Source of the DNA: Motacilla alba alba
Lineage: Eukaryota; Chordata; Aves; Passeriformes; Motacillidae
DNA: 64,000 nt
Assembly (NCBI RefSeq): GCF_015832195.1
Contig: NC_052033.1
Span: forward strand, 4,340,001 to 4,404,000
Direction: 5' to 3'
Part shown: positions 46,201-59,275 of the stretch, piece after piece
Layout of the letters: every line of letters begins with the position of its first letter
Position numbering within the stretch: position 1 is the stretch's first letter
The notes under the pieces: generated by a model
Databases searched by the model: none
Seen by the model: only the letters and a program-made list of their open reading frames with translations
Told to the model about the DNA's origin: nothing
Program-made: the position numbers and the translations under genes

Positions 46201-49200
46201 GCATTGTGCAAAGGATTATCTCTTGTAGAAATAGTGGTCAAGTGGAAAAGCAGCCCAGTGCTGTGGTCAGAGCATTGTCCCTCCCCAGGAGAGTCTGGAG
46301 CCTGTTAAAAGCCCACTCCAGTAGGAGTCTCCTCACTATAGTACAGGTTGTTTCCAAAATTTTATTTGTACATGTTAGTGCAGCTTGAACATTTTCACAC
46401 ACATTTTCTCTGCCTGTTCTTTCTAATTATTTAACTAGTTGGTGACAGGCAACATGTAACTGTTCTTATTCCCTTGCCTCTGGAGGATTTCTTATTCTGT
46501 GGTTGTGTCACTGTAGGATTCAGTCTGGGTCCAAGGTGTTTATTGGAGCCAGTGGGATGCAGGCTGTGATTGGTGTTACCACTTTGCTGGCCTAAGGTAT
46601 CTAGAGGGATGATGGAAACATTCTTGTTGCTTTATCCAAAGAAACTAAATCCTTTCCATTGACCTTAAGCAAGGGCCTCAAGGGCAGATTTTTTCCTTGC
46701 TTTTAGTCTGAGTACAGGCTCCTAAAATTAAAAAGAAAAGTAATAAAATCAACCAAACCCCTTCCCCAGTCTTCCTACCTGTGGTATATTTTATAATTGT
46801 TGCTATGCTGTTTCATGTTGAAAAAGTACTGGGCATGGCCCTTTGCATAATTTATTATTGTTGTTCACCAGGAGAGGTTCCAGGTGCTGCACAATAAATT
46901 TCCCAGGGCAGTGTCACCCTTTGTTCCTGACAGCTGCTCCATGGCAGGCTCAGCTCTGCAGGGTTGTGCCGTGGCTGCCTCGGGCACAGGTTGCAGGAAT
47001 ATTTTGGGTGAAGCAAAGTGCTGCTGTGAGAGCAGACACAGACTCCTGGTGTGGCAGCACCTCCTGAGTGGACAGTGGAGCCCTGCAGGTTCTCTCCAGC
47101 AGCGTTTCACCAGGCTTGGTGCTGGACTGGGACTGTGAGCCGTGTGTGAAATGCTGCTCTCCAGCTGGAAATTGCCTGAACCCCAGCTTGGGCTGGAAGC
47201 TGCTGTTTCATCCTAGTGCTGCACCCTCCTCTGGGCAGGGAGCTTTAACCCTGTTTATGCAGATGTTGTTTCCATGCAGGGTAGCATCAGGGATAATATT
47301 AAAGGTTACCAATGGGTTTTGGAGAGTCCAGAGGCTTCATTCTCAGGTTTTGCTTCTGGCAGTTTCCAGTCTGAGGGAACTAATCTTAATCCGATTGCAA
47401 TTTCTTGCCCTCTAAGCTTAACCTACTTTACCAGGCGTGGTGGTGGAGGTATTTATAGATGCTGGAAGTGCTGCTGGATGTAGCCCTTGTCCTGCATTGC
47501 CAGTGACAGAGGTGGGTGTCTGCTGGTGCAGCTGTGAGTCACCTCCCAGCCCCAAATCCTGCAGATGTCTCACTGCAACATTGTCTAGTAGGATTGTTTT
47601 GCCATGGAGTGTGTTCATGAAGGCAGTAATCCTTCCAGAGTCCTGGCTGCTCTGGGCATGGGTGTTTGTACTCCCTAGTTGGAAGCACACTTGTGGCTGT
47701 GGGTGAATTATGGCTAAATCCTCTTTCTAATGAGGTGACTCCTAAAAATGAGCGTACTTAGCTTACTCCTGCAGGGCAAAATCATCATTTCAGATTTGAA
47801 TGCTGACTCTCAGTCAGCATATGAAATTGAAGGTTTCATTGAAGGGCTGAAAAGGTCAGTAGCAGGCAGATGCACTGAAAATATTTGTACCCTTTAACAT
47901 GAATTTCCATAGCTGCAGCTCTTGAAAATAATAAGTCAAACCCCAGGCCTGTTCTTTCATCCAGACTCTTCAAATAGATCTGCATGATGTGCTGAAGTTC
48001 TTCAGGTTTTGTTTCAAAATTTGACTAGTTTTTTTCTTGAAAAATAGTTTGTCTTGAGTGTAAGACTGGAAACCTACTTTAGTCTCAGATCAGTTGGGCT
48101 GGTGTTGGAGTAGATCCATGAGCAAGACTGGGAAGGAAGGAAATAGAAGTGCAAGAGGGTAGGTTGGAAGGGTCTGTGGGCAGGCAGAGCTGTCCTAACA
48201 GCAGCAGGAATAACCAGCTGGAAATCCTGGGAGCTTTCAGGATGTCAGCAGCTGCAGGGCTGCAGCTCTGAACGCAGGTAAATGTTCTTTGCTGTCTCTA
48301 CATCAAAGCAGGCATTTTGTTAGCAGACAAGATACAGCAGTTTGGGTTTTTAAAGCTGTTGGAAGAGCAGAGATCTGTGATGTTTTCGGGTTTTTTTCAT
48401 GTCTCACCTTAGAGTTTGCACTAGCTTTGCTTGGAATTACCTTGGAAGAAATCACAGCTGATAGTTTTCTATTAAGAAAATTACCTCAAGCATTGAGCTC
48501 TATTTCCAAATGTAGGTAAAGAATCCATTTTTCCCCATCTCCTCTGTCTTTTTGTTGATGTGGTTTAGTATTACAAGAGAGAGGTAGAAAGATTGCACAG
48601 TTCATTACAGATCCATTGACTTCCCTTCCTGCTGTTTGCTGTCACAGCTTGTGTTTCTGTGGTTGTATCTCTTTTTTTCCTGGTTACAGTAAGGAGAGAC
48701 AGTGCAGAATTGATTCCTGGTGTATCATCGCTCCACAAACAGAGAGTGACTTCAGCATCTGACCAGAGAGAATATTTACCTGTGCACTGTGACTCATTGA
48801 ACACTGTGACCTGTGCTCCCTTGACCTTGCTCAATCAAGAGGTTGATCCTGCAGAGTTGAGCCGAGTGGAAAATATTTTCACAGGGATCAGTTTGTACCC
48901 TTGCAGGATAGAAACCTTGGGAAAATCCATTAAACTACTGCTGTTTTGAAAATCTTACTGGTTGAAAAGGGAGGATTTTGTTCTGTGTAACCTGAACATG
49001 GGAAGCAGTGCTCTTGAAGTGTGGCATGCAGGAATGGTGGTGAGGAAATTCTAGGAAGAAGTTAGAGTTGCTTTCTCTAACAGGAGGTGACTCAGAGGCT
49101 TGGAGAAATGGCCAAGGGTATTCTGGACAAAGCAAGACCAGGAGAGTGACAGTCCCTCTGTGCTGGGCACTGCTGAGGCACCTCGAATCCAACATGACAA

Positions 49201-52002
49201 GACAAACTTGGAGGGGCTGGAGCATGCCCAGGGAAGGGAGCGGAGCTGGGAAAAGGGCTGGAGCAGCTGAGGGAGCTGGGAAAGGGGCTCAGCCTGGAGA
49301 AAAGGAGGCTCAGGGGGGACCTTGTGGCTCTGCACAACTCCTGACAGGGTGGGTCGGGCTCTGCTCCCAGGGAACAGGGACAGGAGGAGAGGGAACGGCC
49401 TCAGGCTGGGCCAGGAGATGTTAGGGATAATTTCTTCAGCTGTCAAGCATTGGAAGGAGCTGCCCAGGGATGTGGTGGAGTCCCATGCCTGGAAGTGTAA
49501 AAATGTGTGGATGTGGTGCTTGAGGCCACGGTCTGATGATGAACAAGGTCGTGGTGCTGGAGTGATGATTGGACTCCGTGATCTTAGAGCTCATTCCAAC
49601 CTTAATGGTTTTGTGATTCTGTAAATCATGGAAGTCCTAGGTGAAGTAAAAATAGTAGTACACAATCTAACTCTGGAGGAATACTTTTGGCCTGCCTGTG
49701 ACCTGCTAGACAGCTGTTTCTTGTTTTGTGAAGGCTGGTTGGCTGTGGTGGTGGTGAAGGGGCCTCACAGTGATGAGAACTTTACTGCAGAGCCAAGTGC
49801 TTGGATTAAATCTGGTGATGGATAGCAGCACATAAATAATTCTGTCCTTGGCCTAGCACCCATTCACCAGTGCAGCAAGGAACAAGGGCTCCTGTGAGCC
49901 CAGATTTTTTCTGGGGCTGTTGTCTAGGTGCTTTTCCCAGTGTCCATTTTGGCTGTCATCTATGGAATGCCAAGGGCTGTGCATCTGGGGACACTCCTGG
50001 ACCTCAGTTCCATGCACAGGCCTGGTGGTGGAATGGTGACATCCTTTTAAAAATTGTTTTGAGGACACCACCACCATTACCACTTTAAAGCTGGGATGAT
50101 TTGCAATAAAGATTGCTGTCCTTATGGGTAGATTAACTTACTTACAACCAGAAAGCTATTTTGGCTGTCTTTTTTCTTCTTGGAGAGCAGCCTCACATAG
50201 GATCAAATCCTGTTTGGATTCCCTCAAAACATAGGGTAGTACTTGCCACTTCTGCTCAGCTGAAATCCAGGCCATCCTGCTTTCAGATATGGTCTGGACT
50301 TGGTAAAACCATTAGCATGCAGCTGAACAAACCCAGTGGTCACAACTGGGAAGACCATAAGTCAAGAAACTTCATAATTTCAGGTCTGGTGTTAAGGATT
50401 ATCCTAATTTGTGAAAAAGATATCTATTTCAGAGTTAGTTTTGGTTTCTTCCAAATCATTCTTTCTGTCTCATAGTCTATAGTGTAAAAGTTCTCAGAGA
50501 AGCAGATGCTATAATGGTTGATGATTAGAATTATGTGTTAAGTTAGCAGAACCTTTAAAAGACAATTTATATAGGGTGGATATTTCTGCAGCACATTTTT
50601 GGGCAGTTTTGGTCACACGGCCTTGGTGGTGATGGGCATTAGTGAATTCCAGAGGCACCACAACCCCAACCTCTCTTTGTGGTAGTGAGACAGGGTGGTC
50701 TGTAATGAACCTGTGTGTAGCAAAACCACAGCTAAACTCCTGCATCCAGAGAGGCTCTTCTGCCTCCAGTTAGAGCGATGTGTCTTCAAGGATTAGGAAC
50801 ATGGAGTCAAAAGTCTTTTTCAGGATGAAACTCAAGGTTTGGAGTCCACAGCTGAAGCTGTGGAAGGCTGCTGGGGAGCACAGTTTGCTTTGGCTCTCCT
50901 CAGACTCTGCTTCGTTTGAGTCTGTTGTTTCACTTACAGTACATTTCCATGTGATCTGTGCTGGATGGAAATTCCTGGCATTTCTCAGGATGTTCGTTTT
51001 TCCTGGTCACATTCCTTGTTCATCAGCTGAGCAGAAACAAACCATCCTGTTTGCTTCCCAGGGACAGCCTAAGCTTCTGTATTTGTTGGATTTGTAGAAA
51101 ATCCAGCATCAGATGGTGAATTGACATAATTTAAACTATCCTTAGAAACCTACTGAGGTTGAAATCAACAGACCAGTATTGAACTGTGTTACAAAGTGTT
51201 CTGTCCCTGAGTAAAAACAGGAAGAAACTTGGTGCATAAAGTTTACAAATAATGAGACTAGGAGCAGTCTGTGGGGAGATTTTCTGATGAGGGTTTGTAG
51301 TTAATTGTGTCAAGTTTAGTCTTGGACTACATCAAGTCCCATGTTCTCCTGAGCTGTATAAACATTGGTGTGAGAAAGGGAAAATCTTCCAACACAATGT
51401 AACCGCCCTGGACAGAGGCTGGGGTTTCAGGTGTGTGAGCAAAACAGAGTCAAAGGATAATAGAAGAAATCCCTGGACCCCAACAGCTATCCTGTGCTTG
51501 GAGCTTATAGAAAAGACATCCCAAGGTGCCCTTTCCCTCCTCAGAGCCATCCCCCGGGCTGTGTGTGGCAGGTCGGGCCTCTGTGCCCATGGGTGTACGT
51601 GGAGGATGCTCAGCCCTGGGGTTGGAGCCTGGCAGGTGGTCCAGGTGCTCCAGCTGTCACAGGAGGTGCTGTGGATGCCTTGCTTTGGCAACTGCCTTGG
51701 AACGCGCTGGGGAAGACCTTGGTATGAGGGCTGGCTCTGTGTCCCCATCCCCGTGCCCTAACACAAGCTGTGATTTGCGAATGTTGTAAAATGTAAAATC
51801 CTTTTCTTACAAGATGTCATTTTCTTTTCCTGTTTATTTCCAGATGCTCTCAATATTTTGTGCTGACAAAAAGTTCACTTTATGTTCATTGTCTCCCAGG
51901 TAAACGCAAAGCGCTGAAGTTAAATTTTGCAAATCCACCTTTCAAGTCCACAGCAAGATTTACTCTAAATACTTCTGGAGTTCCTTTCCAAAATCCACAC
52001 AT
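30546..52002 (+). CDS. MAP2K4: MAP2K4 (MKK4/SEK1), exons 1–2; gene continues beyond the window
   Basis: Dual-specificity kinase that phosphorylates JNK and p38 in stress signalling. Coding exon 1 is 30546–30639 (94 bp): MATPSPSGGSGGSGSGPG, then a Gly/Ala and six-Ser tract ending SMQ. Coding exon 2 is 51900–52002 (103 bp): GKRKALKLNFANPPFKSTAR, then FTLNTSGVPFQNPH. Exon 1 ends after one base of a Gly codon, exon 2 completes it, and exon 2 ends in AT, expecting the Ile codon before ERLRTHS in exon 3. The basic-hydrophobic KRKALKLNF is the family's MAPK docking site. The kinase domain exons are not in this window; I did not find exon 3 before 64,000. The six Ser are encoded by an uninterrupted AGC run. 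Birds and mammals differ just after FTLN (TSGVPF here, PNPTGV in human) without a length change. Confidence 0.95.
40945..41165 (+). mobile_element. CR1 3' end fragment in MAP2K4 intron 1
   Basis: CTGGATCCCTGGAAGTGTCC, CCAGGCTGGACAGGGCTTGG and TGGAATGAGATGGTCTTCAA are sense CR1 3'-end landmarks, ending near GGCATTCTGTG. Confidence 0.88.
49085..49625 (+). mobile_element. CR1 LINE 3' fragment in MAP2K4 intron 1
   Basis: Sense CR1: GAGAAAAGGAGGCTCAGGGG, GAGGAGAGGGAACGGCCTCA, the AGCATTGGAAGGAGCTGCCC block and a 3' end near GGTTTTGTGATTCTGTAAA. The left edge of about 49,085 is approximate. Confidence 0.9.
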
Positions 52003-55000
52003 GTGAGTATAAAGCCAATGGCACAACTAGTGGAACAACTTTGAAATTAATTAGCCAACACCCAGTGTTAATTAAATGCAATTTGATTACTCCAGTTATT
52101 TGTCAGTTGTTTAAATCAATATTTTGAGTCACTGTAAAATATTTTTTCCCAGAATTAAAAAAAAAGGTTAAATTGGGATCTTCTTGGTTTACACTGGAGC
52201 TAATGCTTTCCAGAATTGATTGAATTGAGTGTTGTAGCTGATAATGTTAGATACACCTATAATTAATGACTAGACTGATTCACTGTTGTTTTCCTGTATC
52301 TTTATTCAGCTTATTACTTTTTGTTAGAATTTCTTGTTTCTGTGTTACTTGTGAAAGTCATAACTGTGATAGAATTGTTTTCAGCACTAAAACAGACAAA
52401 GGTTGAGGATTATCATTTTAGCAACATTTTAGGGAGATGTTAGGGGAGTTATGCTGAGATTAGGTCTCAGTGAGTATTCTAGCCAGTTTAGGCCCAGGAT
52501 ATCCCTGTCCAAAGTCTGAGAGCAAGTGTGGCACAGAGCTGTTCCTGACTCTGATAAATTCCAGGGTACATCAGCACCAAAAAGATCAGCTTTGTATCCT
52601 CAGATCCACCAATCTAGCTGGACAGTGCTGCTCTGCAGCCGGTCCCTGTGGCAGATGCAGCAAGCATGCAAAACATGTCCCACATTTTTCTTCTCCAAGG
52701 TCTCAGGAGTTTTGTCAGTGTCAAGTCTCAGAATCTGCACCTGCAGCCTCCCTGCTGCCTGGGCTCTCTGGAGTGTCCCTGTCATAGGCTGCTCCTGCTT
52801 GGCTCTGCATGTCACTGCCTCTCTCGTGGAGCTCAGTGCTTTCTGCTTCCCCAGGACATACCTGCTGGGCTCTTTTCCTGGGAGCTTTGGGGATTTTCAA
52901 ACAAGCTGTTACCAAGTTAGGAACATGTTTCTGATGAGTTATTGATTGTAATTACAATACAGAGAAATTTTATGGAGTACTTTAGGTTATTCTTAAAATC
53001 TTGAGTGACCTGTCCAGCAAGTCCTCTTCTTTCCTTCTCTTTCCTCTCTGAAATAGAGTATTTTTATTGGTTATAGAGTTCACATTTAGATACTTACTTT
53101 TTCTGTCTCATCACATCATCAAACTCTTGTTAAGATTTTCTGCAAAACCCCTTCTGAGGCTCTTTCATCTCTCTGACCTTGTTAGCCCATTAAATAAAGG
53201 GCTTAGTCTCAGCTAGTGAGTCCCCACCATCAGCCATCTATAGGGATTTGAATTTTCTGTGCTTATCTGTGTGGATTTCTGTCTCGGATTCACTGGAAGT
53301 CACAGTGGCTCCTGTCTAGCACAGAAGAGCTTTCGTCGTTAGTCTGTGACATCTTAAGTTTCATGTTTGTGCAAGAGATTGTCAACACTGTGCAAGACAG
53401 GTGCTGCTCTTGCTCTGTGGGAGTTGCAGTTGTTGGCAGGGATTGGATCCTGGGCTGGGCAATGGTCTGAGGGCTGGCAGGTGTTCTGGGTTGGATGTGA
53501 TAGCTGTTCAAGTGCCACAGTTGATGGTGATGTGTCTGTGCTAAAGCTTTCCTGGGAGGCTGCAAGCTGTAATGGCCATTTCTGTTTGAAAGAGATGGAT
53601 GCTGTTAGCTTGGTTGCTTTCTCTGCGGTGAGGCTGGCTGAGCTTGGGTGCAGCAAATTGTCCTTGTGTCCTTTGTGTCCGTAGCAGATGCTGTTCCTCA
53701 AAAGGAGTGTTGACATCTTCTCGTTGCACGCTTCTGTCCAGTGTTTGTCTGGCAGCTGATGTACCTCCGTCTCCTGCCTTCTTCCCTGAGATGCTGGAAG
53801 GACTTTTTCCTCAGTAGGCTAGAAGCCTTTTCTAGACTTTGGATTTGAGCTGGATATTTCAGACCTCCTCACCCGGATGAGTTCCTGATGCAGAGTGTGT
53901 TTCTGTTCACCAAGCCACTTCTCAGCCTGGCTGTCCTGACATGAGCCCTGGCTCCACACTGCTGGGGATTGTCCTGCACAGGCCCTCTTGGTCCAGATGG
54001 GTGGATCTGAAGATACAGAGAGGTTCATTTCTCACATGAAATTTGGGGTTCTGTGGTTTGGATCCACCAATCCAGGGTGTCCTGTTGCTTCTGCCTGAGA
54101 TGGTGTGTTGAGCAGCAGAAAGCGAGGCAGGGGTTTGGAAGGAAGGTCCCTTCTGGTTCTGTGACTGCATGTGATGGAGGAGGTGTGTCTTGTTTGCTTC
54201 AGCTGGAACTGCTGCCACCAAATCTTCCTGAGGAGTGCAAAGAGATTTCCATCTAGGCATGATATGTTTCCTGCCTGGCTGTAGGGCGTCCAGCACAGTT
54301 GTAAACATTATTTTACATGTGACCTGTACAGGGTAGGGCAGAATAGAGCCTCAGTTACAGGCAGTAGTTGGGGAATAGAATTCATACTTGAAGGGATGGA
54401 GTCTAGAGAAGAGGTAAGAGTTTTACTGGTGGAAGGATGGAGTCTAGAGAAGAGTTTAGAGGTTTGCTGATGGCTGGTCAGTCAGTGAGGCTGTGTGATC
54501 ACCATACTGTGCAGGAGCAGTCAAGGCTGTGGAGACATGCCAGGTTAGCCCACAGCTCCTGTGAGCTCAGGCTGACTTTGTCACTTAGACCAGATTAACA
54601 GCTGCTAACTTTGTTTTCCCTGCAGCAGACGTTTGCAGAGGCTGGAGGACACAAGCTGTGGTTAGGGTGAGCTCTTCAAATTCCAACCCATTATACCAAC
54701 TGGAAAGCATCCCACCTTTTACCTCATCTGTCCCGTGTCCAAGTAGGATTTAGGTCACAAACAAAATTAGATTACTCCGTTATCTATGTGGAAGCTTTAC
54801 AGAGCTGCTTGCAGCTGGTTGCCTTTGCTAAAAGGAAATTCAGATCACACTAACAGGAGTGATGTGGTGAGGTGTGACTGTGGCTGTGCATGGCAGGATT
54901 TCTGGCTGGGCTGTGCTGCCCACTGCTCTTGAAACCAAGATGGAAACCATTTGGCTGTAGATGGGATTTTTGGTTGTCTGGAAAGCTTTGTGTTCTTGTG

Positions 55001-58000
55001 CAGTGATACCTGGATGTTGAGGATTTAGATCTGGGTGCTAGGAAATGGGCAAGCACAGAGAATGTTGTTTGGCACATGGTTGACAGCATGCTGCTTCTTG
55101 GGTGTTCTGTCTGCTGGCTGGGAAGTCTCCTGACTCTCAGAGTTGCCACCTCTTGAGAACCTGATTACCAGAGCATTGCAGTTCCACCTGAAAAGGTGCC
55201 AAAATGAATAATCTCTCTTACTGTACAAATTTGATGTTTGAAGCGTCTGGTGTCCAGTTGAACTCCACAGTCTCCCTATAGCTTGTGAGTGTCTTCATGG
55301 ATTATTGGGAATTAAGCTTTCCAGAGCTGCCCTGCATGGAGCTTCTCCTTGTGACACCTGGGAGAGACACACACTTTCCAGAGAGGTGCCCCAAAAGCAT
55401 GTTGAATATTCTACTGGATTCTTCAAAAGCCAGTGGAGGCCCAGTTGCACATCATACTGTGCTGCTTCATTTTTTTCTGTATAGTTCAGGGACTGTTATT
55501 CCTGGAAAGGTTTTTTTCTGGCTGTTCCAAAGCCTCTCTGAGGTGTCTGTTGCTCTTTAATCTCCTCTTAGGCTTTCCCATACCCTTCTGGCATGTGGGG
55601 TCAGGCTCTGTAGCTGCATAGCCTGCAGCTGGTGGAGTTTATTAGGAAGTAACTTGAGAGAGTTCCTACCATTTTTGAAAAAAACCCCAAAACCTAAACC
55701 CAAAGGGGAATATCCTAAACTGGCATGCTTCCTATTACTGGTGTGAATTTTCCTGTAAGTATTTCTCTGTCTCTTCCTTATTTCTGTAATTGTCACTTCA
55801 CATCTTTATTATTACTGATTTCTGCTACCTTTCTGCTGTGTGATACTTTCTTGTGGCAGGGAGTGCTGCCTGGAAGCCTTGGAGGCAATATTCAGAGTCA
55901 AAGGTACCAAGAGTTTGAATTTTTTTCTGTGACTGATTCTGTCCTGTTTCCTGAAAGTTGCAGAATCTGGATATAATCACTTGTATTTTCAAGTCAGCAC
56001 AAGTGAAATGCAGCCTCCAAGGCCTCAGCAGAGACATCTCAGTGTCTGAGGGAGCCTGTGGTAACCAGGCTTTCCCTTCTCATGCAAACATCACTGTCGG
56101 TTCAGTGCTGGAACAATGTTTCTTCTGTAATTTTTTCAGGAGCATTTTTTGCATATTGATGAATTTTGCCTTGTATTTACCTTCCTGTTCCTTCCAAGGG
56201 TTTACGAGTTCATTTGGCCAGTGATCTCTGCATGACAGAGATTATGTGGTGTGTAACACACTCGAGTATCTCTGGCTTTGAGTAGATCACTGCTTCAGAG
56301 AAGGTGCTGCCAGAGTCAGGGTGAGATTTTCACTGAATGTGCTGCTTTAAGGCCTGATTTTTCTTTTTCTTTTTTTTTTTTTTTTTAACTTTCTAAGTTT
56401 TGGTATTTCTTAAGTGCAAATCCTCTCTGCAAAAGAGCTTTTTGCTGTCTGCAGCTTCCAAATTAAACTTCTCTAGCAGCTTCCACATCCCTTGGAGCTT
56501 CACTGCCCTGGTAGGACTGTTCTTTCTTTAAGAGGTTGATACCCCAGCACTCTGCTTCTGACTTTAGTCCTTCTGTGAAACTGGAATTTGCACTTTGTGT
56601 ATCTCCATTCAGCTAATTCACATCAATTTTTCAAGGGTGCCGAGCACCTGCCACACTGCAGGGCTCCTCAGAACCTCTGGAAACTGGTGAGCCACCCTTG
56701 GGTGTCTAAATCAAATCCAGCCTGATGTTGTGTAGTGACCTGACTCCCATGGGTTCCAGGTGCTTCACAGGTGCTGAGTGATTGAGCTGTGCAATTTATA
56801 ATTGTTGCACAAATCTCTGCGTTCTCCCTCCTGTGGATGGGAAGCTGGGACATGCTGTCTTTTGGAAGAGGCAGAGGTCAGGCAGAGAGTTCATCAGGGA
56901 TCTCTGGTCTGTGATCCTCAGGTAGCTCTGTGTTACCTGTCCCATCTGGGCATGGTTGGGAGCTGCTGTCCTGGTTCTTGTGCACACAGCCATGGTCAGA
57001 GCTGCTCATTTGGGGGCAGAATTTGGACCTTGCAGCCTCGACCCTCTCAGTGTGATGCATAACAGGACCCCCACCCAGGGCTGGGGGTTGGCCTGTCCCC
57101 TCTATGGTGGGAAGAGCAGTGATGGATGAGAGGATGGGAACAGTGGCAAGTCACCTTCCAAACACTGAGGCCTGGCCTGCCCTGCCCAGACAGGGACAGC
57201 AGCTGGGTACTGGAGTGGCAGAGGAGCCGTGGTGGCAGAGACATTGGGTTATCCAAGGTGGGAGAACCTGGAGGCTTCTGTGCCTGTCCCCGTGGGCCCT
57301 CATGGCAGCACAGCCATCCTTGGCCACTGAGGCTGGGACTTAGATGTGTCACACACTGAGGCATGAACGTCCTGCAGTTCCTAATTCAAGGTGTGATGGC
57401 TGATGCTTGGGCTGCCTCCTCAGGGCTGTTTTCCATGGCATGTTGGGCATGAGAAGGTGAGATGGGGTAGTGGCAGAGCTGGGTTACCTGTAAAGGTATT
57501 TTTAAATGTTGTTCTCACTTTTCAGGGACACTAAGATGGTGTCTGGGGTAAGTCACTCAAGAGTAGTGGTTTTGAGTTGACTACCAGATTTTTTTCTACT
57601 GAGTTGAGTGGTGTGGGGCGGGCTGAAGTATTCTGGGCCAGTGGGGATGAGAAAGGTGGAGAGGAGCTGGAAATGTTCATTTTCATACTGATCTTGACCT
57701 CATTGAACATGAAACCTCCATCAGTGTGGCCTGCTGGGACATGGAGTGTATGAACAGAAGAGCAAAGCTGGGGATGTCTCCCTTGGGTAGGAGTTTCCTC
57801 TGGACTTTGCTTCTCATGCTTGTCTTTTGGTGAGCTGTGTTGCCTTCCCTTCATCCTGGTGGCTTGTTTCAAAGCAGGGAAAGTAGGTCAAGGAATTTCA
57901 GAGTTGGTATCAGCTCTTGCCTTAATGCTGTTGTGTTACCAGAAGCAAAATTTTCTCCCCTTCTTTCCTTCCCTTTATTTGAGGTGCTGCATCCACCCCC

Positions 58001-59052
58001 AAGGACAGCTGTATACATGCTGGCTCCTATGCAGAGTGTGCTGGTTTTTGGAGAGGAAAATGGGATGAAAGCAGAATGTTATGTGTAACATCTCTGAATA
58101 CAGTGTGTGTGTGTAAATATATTTGTGTGTACACACAGGTTTGGTCCCCAGCCATTTTTTGGATAAATATCTTGTTCAATAATTATTTACAAGTAGAGTA
58201 TGGCTTATGCATTGGGCTGAGCTTGGTGCCTGTGTGTCTCTGCTGTGTTGAGCAGCTGGTGGAGCTGGGCTCTGACCCCGAGGGGCTGCCAGTGTCACTG
58301 TTAAACTGAGAGAGTCAGGCATGGACCACCACAGTTCCTATCTGATTGGACTCCAACCCTTTGACTCCAGATGGAAAACCATGTTCCTGCAGGATACCCC
58401 AAGAAACCAGCTCTCAGAATAAACTCTGCTCATTGCTGCTCTGTATGTGGGATCCCACGTTTCATCAGAGCAGGACGGGCACATCCTTTCACTCTTCAGA
58501 CTTTAATCACCACCTTGTAGTAAAATGCCTTTTGTTTTCCCCCGGCTATGGAAAAGTGAGTCAACTCTTCTGCTTTGTGGGTTCAAACTGAAGGAGTCAT
58601 TGCTTTTATCTTCTGTGCACACTGAGGAATGGAGAATGAAGAGAGAAGAGTCTTCAGATGCAAAGACTGCATTGACCCCACGGGTCTTGGTCGACAACCT
58701 CTGTCTTCATTCTTTGCACAAATGAGTGACTTCCAGCGTGTGCCATGGAGGACCTTGGGTCTGAATGGACAGGATGCAAACAGGAAAATCAGCTGATGAA
58801 CAGAGTGGTCATGGAAAGTATCTTGTGGTGGACAGGATGGATGTGATGGAGGTGGGGGTTGGCCTGTGGGACTGAACTGGTTTTGCTATTCTGCTTGTTT
58901 GGGGAATAGGCTTCTGAAAGGGACTTAAATTGTCTGGGTTTGCTGTGTATTGTCTGTGAAAACTACAGACATCCTTGATATCAGGTGGATGTTCTTGCCT
59001 CATACCACAGACACCTTTCTATTTAGGGGAACTTCAGTAAAAAGAGAGCAAA

Positions 59053-59275
59053 TCATAAAATCATAGCATAAACTGAGTTGGAAAGGACCCACAAGGATCA
59101 TTGAGTCTCCTGGTCCTGCAAAAATCCTACTCTCTGCTTGGGAGTGTTGTCCAAACGTTCCTTGAGCTCTGGCAGCCTTGGGGCTGTGACCATTCCCTGG
59201 GGAGCCTGTTCAGTGCCCCACTACCCTCTGGGAGAAGAACTTTTTCCTAATATCCAACCTAAATCCAAACGGCCA
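59053..59275 (-). mobile_element. CR1 3' fragment in MAP2K4 intron 2
   Basis: AATCATAAAATCATAGCATA and GAGTTGGAAAGGACCCACAA, then ACTTTTTCCTAATATCCAAC, are CR1 antisense landmarks; the element lies on the minus strand. Confidence 0.88.

Larger units (their letters stand above)
30640..51899 (+). other. MAP2K4: MAP2K4 intron 1 (21.3 kb)
   Basis: Donor GTAAGC at 30,640; acceptor TCTCCCAG before 51,900. Contents seen: the rest of the CpG island, a 19-bp tandem duplication at 33,044–33,081, poly-T tracts at about 34,379 and 44,610, CR1 3' ends at 40,945–41,165 and 49,085–49,625, and otherwise unique AT-richer sequence. No other gene is recognised on either strand. Confidence 0.8.

Noticed and set aside
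49051..49446. 118–131-codon frames at 49 kb on both strands
   Set aside because: They coincide with a CR1 3' end in MAP2K4 intron 1.
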